From contig AP025055.1 of assembly GCA_036186865.1 (NCBI GenBank), positions 3,186,223 to 3,250,222 of the forward strand: 64,000 nucleotides of DNA. Direction: 5' to 3'. This DNA comes from Eustoma russellianum. Lineage: Eukaryota; Streptophyta; Magnoliopsida; Gentianales; Gentianaceae. The translations under genes were made by a program, and so were the position numbers. Positions within the stretch are counted from its first letter, which is position 1. Every line of letters begins with the position of its first letter. A model generated the notes under the pieces. The model saw nothing but the letters and a program-made list of their open reading frames with translations, was not told the DNA's origin and did no database searches. Below are positions 55,224 through 64,000 of the stretch, piece by piece.

Positions 55224-58200
55224 TCAACCCATATTGAGCAACCCCAACCTACTTCTTATAGATAAAAATACATCGCTAGGCAAGGGTTTCGTGAAAATGT
55301 CCGCAAGTTGGTCATGTGTAGGAACAAATTCTGCACTTACCAAGTTCTTTTGTACACAATCACGGATGAAATGATACCTCACTTCAATGTGCTTGGTCCG
55401 ACTATGTTGGACGGGATTTTGTGCAATATTTATGGCGGACGTGTTATCACACAAAATTGGCACCTTTGAGAAGTGAATGTTATAATCATTTAACGTGTTA
55501 GTCATCCATAACAATTGTGCACAACACGAGGTGGCCGACACATATTCGGATTCCGCCGTAGAGAGAGACACACTGTTTTGTTTCTTGGAGAACCAAGAAA
55601 CGAGACAATCTCCAAGAAACTGACAAGTTCCGGAGGTGCTCTTTCTATCAACTAGACTCCCCGCATAATCGGAGTCACAATAACCTCTTAAATCAAAACA
55701 TGCATTCTTAGGATAAAATAAACCAAATTTCAAAGTACTTCTAAGGTATCTAAGGATGCGTTTTACCGCAATAAAATGCATCTCCCTAGGATCACTTTGA
55801 AATCTAGCACATAAGCATACCGCATGTAAGATATCGGGTCTACTAGCCGTCAAGTAAAGTAGACTACCTATAATTCCACGATACAAGGTTACCTCAACAT
55901 GTTTTCCCTTTTCATCCTTGTCAAGCTTTGTACTTGTACTCATTGGAGTGTTCACCTCTCTTCCTTCACCAAAATTGTATTTTTTGAGCAAGTCTCTTGT
56001 GTATTTGGTTTGGGAAATATACACCCCATCTTCGGTTTGCTTGATTTGCAATCCAAGGAAATAATTGAGCTCGCCCATCATGCTCATCTCGAACTCACCT
56101 TGCATAAGACTAGCAAATTGCTCACAAAGACAATTGTTAGTAGCACCAAAAATAATATCATCAACATATACTTGAACAATTAAATGATTCCTACCTTGTT
56201 CTTTTATGAACAAAGTAGTGTCAACTTTACCTCTTGAAAAACCATTATTAAGAAGAAAAGTACTTAACCTCTCGTACCAAGCTCTTGGAGCTTGTTTGAG
56301 GCCGTAAAGAGCCTTTTTAAGTTTGAAGACATGATGTGGTGAATCATGACATTCAAACCCGGGAGGTTGTGCAACATACACTTCCTCTTGAATAACACCA
56401 TTCAAGAACGCGGATTTAACATCCATTTGGTAAAGTGTAAAATCTTTATAACAAGCATATGCTAATAACATTCTAATAGCTTCAAGCCGTGCTACGGGTG
56501 CAAATGTCTCATCAAAATCAATACCTTCTTCTTGACGGTATCCTTGAGCAACTAACCTAGCCTTGTTTCTAGTGACATTACCTTGATCATCCATCTTGTT
56601 ACGAAAAACCCATTTCGTACCAATAATAGGATGATCGTGTGGTTTGGGAACTAACTCCCAAACATCACTTCTTTCAAATTGGTTTAATTCTTCTTGCATA
56701 GCCAAGATCCAATTTTCATCAAGAAGTGCGTCTTTAATATTTTTAGGCTCTATAAGAGAGACAAATGCATTCTCTCTATATTGCCTTCGTGTGGTCATAC
56801 CTCTATTTAAATCACCTATGACTAACTCTTGAGGGTGAGAACTTTTGTGCTTAAATGATCTAGGAAGATTGGATACATCACCTCCAACTTCCTCTTGATC
56901 ATGTTCCGGAAGAGATGAACCTTCATCATTATCATGAACCTCATGTTCCGGAATGTGTGATGCATTTTCTACATTTTGTGAATCAACATGAGTAGAAGAG
57001 ACATTTTTACTTGACTCACTAAGTTCATTTACACAAGGTGGAGGAGTGCCTTCAAGAGGTTCAACTCTCAAATCAACGAAGATGTTTCCATTTGGAGGAT
57101 CATCAACGATCTCTCGTTGAGGAGCACCCATAGGAACATCCTCAAGAATTTCTTCTTGAGGAGTCACATCTTCATCCTCTTCACAATCCTCATTAAGTTT
57201 AGGTTCATCACTAAGTGACTCATTAAACTTAACATGGATTGATTCTTCCACCTTTTGACTCCTTTTGTTGAAAACACGAAATGCTTTACTATTTGAGGCA
57301 TAACCTAAAAAGATACCTTCATCCGCTTTGAGGTCAAGTTTGTCCAAAGTATCTTTGGTATTAAGTATAAAACACTTGCAACCAAAGACTTTGAAATACC
57401 CAATGTTGGGAACTTTTCCATTCCAAAGCTCATAGGGTGTCACATTTAGGTATGGTCTCAAATAGACACGATTGATCACATGGCAAGCGGCATTAACCGC
57501 TTCGGCCCAAAAATACTTAGGCAAACCGAACTCATTCAACATTGCTCTACACATTTCTTGTAGAGTTCTATTCTTTCGTTCGGCCACACCATTTTGTTGA
57601 GGAGTTCTAGGTGCCGAAAGGTCATGAGAGTATCCTTTGGATACACAAAACCTTTCGAAATCACCATCGAACTCACCACCACGATCACTACGGATGGTTT
57701 TGATGGTGTCACCCACATGATTTTCCAATCGTTTACTTAGACTTATAAACTCACTACATGCATCACTTTTCTTAGCAAGAAACATCACCCATGTATAACG
57801 AGTATAGTCATCTACTACCACTACATGCATCACTTTTGTAGGGGCTTGGAGGTGGAAATATTTGTCTTGGGTTTGAAACTTGTTTTCACAAGTTTCGCCT
57901 TTTGACAAGTGTCACACAAGTCATTGTTTTCGAAACTCATTTTTGGAAGGCCTCGGACTTTATCATTTTCGCAAATAAATTTAAATGTTTTGAAACATAC
58001 ATGTCCGAGACGTCTATGCCATAGTTGCATCAAATCATTCTTAGCAACTAGACACGATACATTTTGAGAAACCAAATCATTGATGCTAACTTTGTAAATA
58101 TTTTTGAAACGCAAAGCCTCAAATAAAATCTTTTCTTCCTTTTTCACAACACACTTTGTTTTCAAAAACGTTACCTCATAGTTAGCATCACAAAGTTGAC

Positions 58201-58444
58201 TGACACTTATCAAGTTAAACTTAAGACCTACAACATATAAGACATCACTAAGAGAGAAGGAATCGTTACCCACAATACCATGTCCTTTGATTTGGCCTTT
58301 GCTACCGCCAAAGTGGACAACTCCTCCGTCTTGCATAGTGAGTCTATGGAAGAGACGTTTGTCTCCCGTCATATGGTTGGAACACCCACTGTCCACGACC
58401 CATTTGACCTTCTTGTCTTCGCTTTCTCCATTGAGTGCTAGGGC
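55224..58444 (-). pseudogene. pol of Sirevirus copy 2, nearly open
   Basis: Opens after TAG 58445-58447, +1 relative to gag. Protease VVDSGCSNHMTG (58380-58415). GAG-pre-integrase LWHRRLGHVC...CDTCQKAK. Then about 67 bp containing the first catalytic Asp of the integrase are missing and replaced by a 19-bp copy of nearby sequence (57819-57837), which also shifts the frame. From 57908 to 55224 there is one open frame of 894 residues: RSDRGGEF (Asp near 57686), VAERKNRT, RT with GTKWVFRNKMDDQGN, QMDVKSAFLNGVIQ and YVDDIIFGATN, RNase H with STAESEY, CDNTSAINIAQNP and ADIFTKPLPS. RT and RNase H look intact; the integrase is not. Confidence 0.93.
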
Positions 58445-60302
58445 CTACAAAAGAACCATATGAAGTTGGTACCCTTTTTGTTTTGGGTCCTTGAAGGTTA
58501 GTTACCTTCATCTCGCCTTTCGGCACCCACACAAGATTCTTATTATTTTTAGCTCTACATACTCTTTCTACATGACCTTTCCTATTGCAATAAAAACATG
58601 TAGGAGTATGCTTGTGTGTTGGTGCATGCTTGTGCGAATGTTTATGCATTGGCACATGTCGAGTTTCCTTCTTAGGAACCACCTTCTTCGGAATAGAAGA
58701 AGGTTTTTGTTTAACAACGTGAACCAAAGGTTGTGATACCTTTGGTGCATTAGCCTTTTGTTTAGGCATGTGCCTTTGCTTCTTCAAGGAGGTTTTGGAC
58801 TCCTTGACCACTTGTGCTTGTTCATTTTTATTTCCCTTCTTAGATGCATATATGACACTAGGTTTGACTTTCATGCTTGGCCTAGATGCATCTTTGGTCT
58901 CTACCTTTTTAGCACTTACCCTTGATTCATTTTTCTTATCCTCAAGGGCTTGAGCACATGATTTCATCAAATCATGTTTCTCTTCAAGTGCAATCACATG
59001 CATTGTTAAAAATATGTCATGCTCAAGTTGCAATGCAATGTGATTTTCTAACGTGTCATTATACTCATTTATGCATGCTCTAAACTCTTTCTTGACACGT
59101 TGATATTTTAAATCAAGGAGATCATTTTCTTGTATTAAATCATCTCGCTCATCAATAACTTTATAATGGGATGAAATGTTGCATACCTCCTTGTCATCGT
59201 CGATGGCCATTAGTGCGAAGAATTCCTTGTCAAGATCATCTTCCACCACCCCCGTGAGTGCAAGATCATCTCGATCGCCATTGTCGCTCTCGGACCCGGA
59301 AAGAAAACTCTCTCAATGGGCTACTTCCGCTTGCAAGGCCTTCTTCCTTTGGTAGATGGCCTTCTTGTCTTTGAGTTGCGGCTCCTTCACCCGAAAATCC
59401 TTCATGAAGTGACCAAGCTTCCCACATTTGTAACATTTATTCTCTTGGTCCTTCACCTTGTCCTTGGAGTACCTTTCCTTGACGAATCTCTTGGCTTCAT
59501 CACCATTCTTTCTCGCAATACGTCGGAATCTTTTGACAAGAAGTCCGACTTCATCATCCGAGTCCTCCGACTCAACTACTAACGCCTTTGAAGATTGACG
59601 AATAGGATCATTCTTCTCTTGTGCATCCAAATGAATCTCATAAGTGATGAGATTCCCGTATAACTCGTCCAAGGTGATTGTTTCAAGATCCTTGGACTCC
59701 TCAATGGCCGTCACTTTTGCGTTCCATTCTCTTCCTAAACTGTTTAGGAAGCAATGGTTTAGATCCTCTTGTTCTATCTTCTTGCCAACCGCTTTGAGAA
59801 GGTTGACAAGCTTGGTGAATCTTTGGATGGACTCTTCAATCTTTTCACCTTTGGGGACAGTGAAGTTGTAAAATTGTTTTATCAACTGTCTCCTTTTGGC
59901 CTTTCTTACTTGAGATGTTCCTTCGTGGATCATTTCAAGCTTTGTCCAAGCCTCGTGTGCGGATTGGACACCTTGAATCTGAGCTCTCTCATTTGTGGAA
60001 AGAGAGCTATTTAAAATAGCAAGAGCCTTGCTATTAATGGCCAACTGAAACTCCTCCTCAGGAGTAGGATCATCAATATCAATGGGAATCATAGATCCTC
60101 TTGAGACCTCAACCCATATTCTGTGAGAACAAGAACGCAAGTAGGTTTCCATGTTTGACTTCCACAGTGGGTAGTTTAAAGGGTCAAACATGGGAACTTT
60201 AACATGAACATTTGAGATAGAAGGGAATAGGGTTTCCTGCCTCCTTCTTCTGGAGGTCTCAGCACTAGGAGAACCCAAATCATCAAAAACAAAGGGATCC
60301 AT
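58344..60302 (-). pseudogene. gag of Sirevirus copy 2, one in-frame stop
   Basis: ATG 60302 (MDPFVFDDLGSPSAETSRRR). UBN2-type gag core PLNYPLWKSNMETYLRS, AHEAWTKLEMIHEGTSQVRK, FLNSLGREWNAKVTAIEESK; first CCHC-like knuckle CYKCGKLGHFMKDF (the last Cys is Phe) near 59430; TGA at 59313-59315 where copy 1 has TGG (AHWECLLSGSES). The same frame continues: coiled-coil region, Lys-rich stretch and a second knuckle CFYCNRKGHVERVC (58560-58600). Stops at 58344, overlapping pol by 101 bp. Confidence 0.92.
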
Positions 60303-60350
60303 ACTAGAAATGATCAAATCTTGTATTTGAACTCAAATAAGCAAGATGAG

Positions 60351-60362
60351 GCTCTGATACCA
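60351..60362 (-). promoter_or_regulatory. Primer binding site of copy 2
   Basis: TGGTATCAGAGC on the minus strand, two bases from the 5' LTR, as in copy 1. Confidence 0.93.
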
Positions 60363-60364
60363 AT

Positions 60365-61553
60365 TGTTAGGTCCCTTAGAACACACTAGAAGGGGGGGTT
60401 GAATAGTGTGTTCACCAAGTATGGATATTTTATGGTTATTTTTCGTTTTCAAGTGCAACCAATACTTGGGTGTGTTCTTTAGAATGAATGAAGACTTGAA
60501 GGAAAGCAAAGAACACAAGTATGTATAGAGGTTCAAGTCAAGAGACTCTACTCCTCTACCTTCTTGATGTTTCACAAGAAGGATTTTGAAATGGGGATTG
60601 TTATTTCTTTTGGGGGAAACAACAATCAAAACAAAATCAAGAAAATACAAAACTAGGCACCTTGCCTAGACCACAACCAAGAATTCTAACCCTTTGAAGT
60701 TTAGCCTCCAAAGATCTTCTTTGCCCTCAAAGAAATCTTGTAGGGAGAATAGTGCACCACACACTATCAACTAACCCTTCAAAATCTAGAAAACTTAAAC
60801 AAAGAGCACCCTTGCTCCTTGACCAACAATCTACCCAATCTCTCACAGAATAATCTCACCAAGAAGAAGACTCTTCTTCTTACAATAATCACTCTCAACA
60901 ATAAAGTAAAGATGTACAAAGATTACAAATATTTTAAGAGCTTGAGCTTGAGAGAACTTGAGAGCTTGCAATGTAGAAAGTTGGAGAAGAGAATGAAGAA
61001 AACCCTTCTTTTATCATTCTTCAAAATTCTTCCCGTTTGAAAGCTTCTGCCCAGCCAATAATGGGATTTGGCAGCTTGTGAAGGTACTTCTGCATTCTTG
61101 GGAAACATTTCTTGGCATGTAGCAAACATTTTGAAGAGGATCCAAAACCTTAGCCAAGAATGGAAAACTGGCAACTCTGAGTGTGAGAGAAAACCTGCGA
61201 AAATAACACTAAAAGAAGAGGGTACAAAGAGTCAACTGGTTAGAAAATGAAGCAAAAAGACATTTGTACCGTTGAGCACATGAAGCGCCTAAACTGTCTA
61301 AAGTGTCCTGACTTTCATACACTTCACATGAAGCGCCTGAACGAGGCGTTCGAAGTGTACGCACATCCAGACACCTCACATAAAGCGCCTAATGCAGGCG
61401 TTCGAAGTGTACTGGACTTCACCAAGGTACATTAAGCGCCTGAAGTGAGAGTTCGAAGTGTACTAACTTTAAACCATCAACTTGAAGTGCCTAATCTAAC
61501 AAATTCAAGTGCCAACCTTGTGCAAATCATCAAAACCAAATTATATTCTAACA
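60365..61553 (-). repeat. 5' LTR of Sirevirus copy 2 with 299-bp internal deletion
   Basis: 1189 bp; collinear with the 3' LTR except that sequence equivalent to about 52452-52750 is missing at 61303. Elsewhere only about six or seven substitutions were seen. Confidence 0.93.
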
Positions 61554-62290
61554 GGCTTGGCGATAGAACTGGCGAACTGACAGGACTTGACGGATGCTAG
61601 CGTGAGGCAGCTGAAAGCAGAAAAGCTGCATCTCTTTATGACGGCTATTGAGGCTATGGGTCAAATAGATGGTTCTTGGGCCGGCTGGCCGGCTGGTTCT
61701 CCCTCCTGGGCGGCTAGCTTACTTTTCTTTTTTTTTTCTTTTTTCTGATGGAAAGCATGAGACTTTTAGGGGAAAAATATATCCGGAGTTGTGTTCGGCT
61801 TTTGAGAAATTGATGTCCGGTTGTTTCTTTAGGCTGATGCTGGTAATTATATAGTGATTTTATACGCGTTTCCTATTTCACTTTAGATTCTTCTCTTAAT
61901 TGATTTAAATATATCCATAAAATCTGATCATAATTGGTTGCTTCTTTTATCTTTTGACTTAATCATATCATGTTGAAATTAGTCTCCATCATTATCTTGA
62001 TATTTATCGGAAATATTTTTTTCATTTTAAATAAGAAGCACATGTAGTTCCAGTACAATGAAATGAACTAAAGATTTATCTATTTAGTTAACTAACATAG
62101 AAAATAGTCTCATTCAATTAGTAATTCAATTTAGCTCAAATTATATAGTTAATTTAGCTAAAAATTGATAGTTCTTAATTATTTCGATGAAAACTAAAAA
62201 TATCCAAATTAATCATTTTGTACCAATAAAGTGCCAAAATATTACTCAAATTAATATAGAAGGTATAAGAATATAGATAAATATGTATCC
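61554..62290 (-). repeat. 5' LTR of the Athila-like element, outer part
   Basis: Matches 45185-45930 (GACGGATGCT, AGCAGAAAAGCTGC, ATCCGGAGTTGTGT). The last bases (GATAAATATGTATCC) are shortened relative to the other LTR end. Confidence 0.84.
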
Positions 62291-62480
62291 ATGCTAAAGC
62301 TAGAATGTTGGTGGAAGACACTAAAGGAAAAGGCTTAAAATTGAGGTAAAAGAAGATATTATATGAAATTTAATTTTAACATCAAAAGAATTATATTGGA
62401 ACCTTCTGTGAAATTGAGAGACCAAAAAGTTTACCTGAGCATGAGTTTTAGGTATTTATGATCTATACTACAGAAAGATA
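62291..62480 (+). pseudogene. LINE fragment, unit 2 (right part)
   Basis: Continues from 44512: AKARMLVEDTKGKG, then SSKELYWNLL-type and SFRYL-type residues, equal to 43262-43450 of unit 1. Full of stops. Confidence 0.72.
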
Positions 62481-62945
62481 GAGGATCACAAAATGGAAAC
62501 TTTTGGCACCGTATTTGAAGGCTCAAATGAGTTGTTTCAATTTGGTGCCCTGTATCCATTTTTTACTTTGTCTCACTCTACTTCTTCCACTACTCAAGTA
62601 TCTTTGTTGTATGCATCCTGGACATTTTGATTGCTGAACAATGGCTAATATTAGATTTGAAAAAATTTGTTGTAAGCTACTTAGTTTTTGTTGTTGCACT
62701 GGGCAACTTTTTTGGATAGTTTGGCAGTAGTCATCGTATTCAGTGTTTAGTATGCTTAGCTTATATTGTTACTTTATGGCAACGTTTTGTGAAGGTTAGC
62801 GCTAGATTTAGAAAATTCATGGTAAGCTACCTATATTTTGCACAAGCTATGCTAGTAGTTTCATCTTATAAGCCACCCTTTTGTAAATTTACCATTATTG
62901 GCCTATACATGAAACTTTGACTTACAAAAAAATGAAAGAATTGGT
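62481..62945. other. Unassigned 460-bp segment within the LINE
   Basis: Separates the RYLxSIL part from the C-terminal part of the LINE. No frame, repeat or terminal motif recognised; possibly a small insertion. Confidence 0.4.
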
Positions 62946-62949
62946 AAGG

Positions 62950-63260
62950 ACGTGAATAATATGGTAGTGTGTCAAATCTTCTTTGTGATAGGAAAATACC
63001 TTGAAAGGTTAAAAGAAAGTTTTATAGGACAATATTAAGACCCGCAGTGTTGTATGTGTCTGAATGTTGGGCAATCAATTATGAGTATGAACATAGAACG
63101 CGAGTTACAAAAGTAAGAACATTAAGATGGATGTGTGGCACACAAGGAAGGATAAAATAAAAATAAGCATAAAAGAAGAAAGGTTAGAGTGGCTCCTATA
63201 GATGAGAAGATGAGAGAGTCAAGATTAAGATGATATGGATATAATTTATATGACAATTGG
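62950..63260 (+). pseudogene. LINE C-terminal fragment
   Basis: Frames read KVKRKFYRTILRPAVLYVSE-CWAIN, RVTKVRTLRWMCGTQGRIK, the region after RT in this plant LINE family. Stops present (63163, 63198). Confidence 0.72.
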
Positions 63261-63645
63261 AGAGCATATGGTCAATGATAGAGCACATTGAAGACAGTTG
63301 ATTCATTTAGCCGATGTCATATAGTGAGCATAAGATTTAAGTGGGAATTTTAGGTACTTAGTCCTGGATCACGGTTGAAATGATATAATATTTTTGAAAG
63401 ATGTGTTTCTAAAAACACATATTATACATTAGGTATTATGATACAACCAAGGAAGTAAAGTTAGCATTTTGAAATTATTTATGTTGATGAGCCAAGCTTC
63501 TGTTGCTGCGGGAATCTTAATGTTTTTCATGTATCATCTCATTGGAATCAATGGTGCAATCCTATTGTCAATTATTCAATATGTTTATTCCTCTTACTAT
63601 ATAAAAGATTAAATATATCATTTTAATGTAGTTCAACCCCAGGAT
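63261..63645. other. Unassigned stretch between LINE fragments
   Basis: No recognisable coding or repeat structure. Confidence 0.4.
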
Positions 63646-63649
63646 TATT

Positions 63650-64000
63650 TGTAAACAGGATGGGGACATAGATAGTGATGTAGCACACCGAGTTCAAGCA
63701 GGGTGATGTAGATGGAGGGCAGCCTCAGGAGTGCTGTGTCACAAGAATTTTGCAACTAAATTAAAGAGAAAATTTTATTGGGTGACAGTGCGACCGGCAA
63801 TGCTATATGGGACAGACTGTTGGGCCATTAAGAGGCCACAATCACAGAAGATGGAAGTGGCAGAGATGAGGATGTTGAGGTAGATGTGTGGGCATACTAG
63901 ATTAGACCGGATCAGAAATGAGGTGTTTTGGGAAAGGTTAGGGGTGGCTAGTATATCAGATAAGATAAGGGAGGGAAGACTGAAATGGTTTGGGCATGTC
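63650..64000 (+). pseudogene. Second LINE C-terminal fragment, running off the window
   Basis: DIDSDVAHRVQAG, KLKRKFYWVTVRPAMLYGTD-CWAIKRPQ, EVAEMRMLR, MCGHTRLDRIRNEVFWERLG, EGRLKWFGHV. A separate, better preserved copy of the same C-terminal region, with stops at 63704 and 63881. Confidence 0.8.

Larger units (their letters stand above)
51513..61553 (-). mobile_element. Sirevirus-like copia element, copy 2 (nested in the Athila LTR)
   Basis: Same family as copy 1 but inverted and better preserved. 5' LTR 60365-61553, primer site 60351-60362, gag, pol, extra ORF, purine tracts, 3' LTR 51513-53001. No clear target duplication: right flank GGCTT, left flank altered, and the outer tip of the 3' LTR is damaged (CCCTAACCCC instead of TGTTAGGTCC). 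Confidence 0.94.
44513..62290 (-). mobile_element. Athila-like Ty3/gypsy element, gag-protease only, with nested Sirevirus
   Basis: TGATACG...TATATCA LTR ends; ATGCT duplication at 44508-44512 and 62291-62295. Primer site resembles the tRNA-Asp type used by Athila (TGCGCCATTGCGAGGG). Internal region is only 4.7 kb, with gag and protease remnants and no RT, RNase H or integrase. The 5' LTR is cut at 51512/61554 by Sirevirus copy 2. Confidence 0.86.

Noticed and set aside
1..61553. Copies 1 and 2 as a deliberate long inverted repeat
   Set aside because: They are separate insertions of one family about 42 kb apart with different neighbours; inversion is by chance, although hairpin RNA from read-through cannot be excluded.

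Overview
The window is nuclear DNA of a flowering plant, probably a eudicot, and consists almost entirely of transposable elements. Evidence for a plant host: Ty1/copia elements with initiator-Met tRNA primer sites and Sirevirus hallmarks, an Athila-like Ty3/gypsy element with a tRNA-Asp-like primer site, a CACTA (En/Spm) transposon, plant LINE fragments, and a Pack-MULE-like element carrying two exons resembling plant RNA polymerase III subunit RPC5. I found no intact host gene, rRNA, tRNA or CRISPR array. The species cannot be named from this sequence.

Layout. 1-9434 (+): Sirevirus-like copia 'copy 1', 5' LTR cut by the window edge; gag, pol and an extra 3' ORF are all broken. 9445-18923 (+): a 9.5-kb CACTA-type transposon with CACCA termini, a decayed TNPD-type transposase gene, a decayed Ptta/En/Spm-type second gene, dense CGACGA subterminal motifs and a G-rich minisatellite. 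18927-20291: LINE 3' remnant. 20297-26037 (-): young copia element with perfect 5-bp target duplication and nearly identical LTRs; gag-pol is one reading frame interrupted by one TAG. 26043-28291: old debris, including an LTR end. 28292-40418: a small MULE with long terminal inverted repeats, split at its left tip by a third copia element (28302-39190, +, 2.9-kb LTRs). 40429-42220: unrecognised sequence. 42221-44512: a 1.23-kb tandem duplication carrying LINE reverse-transcriptase fragments. 44513-62290 (-): Athila-like gag/protease-only element inserted in the second LINE unit; its 5' LTR is itself split by Sirevirus 'copy 2' (51513-61553, -). 62291-64000: rest of the LINE unit and a further LINE C-terminus leaving the window.

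How parts relate. Sirevirus copies 1 and 2 are close relatives in opposite orientation, and comparing them identifies the ancestral state at many breaks. Both carry an extra ORF between pol and the 3' LTR. It is preceded by the same array of 18-bp palindromes that fills the LTRs, then a TATA-like box and a pyrimidine-rich leader, which suggests its own transcription unit. No element looks fully autonomous: each has stops, frameshifts or a changed catalytic residue. The most interesting items are the Sirevirus 3' ORF with its regulatory array, the RPC5 capture in the MULE, the shared gag/pol overlap, and the internal organisation of the CACTA element.
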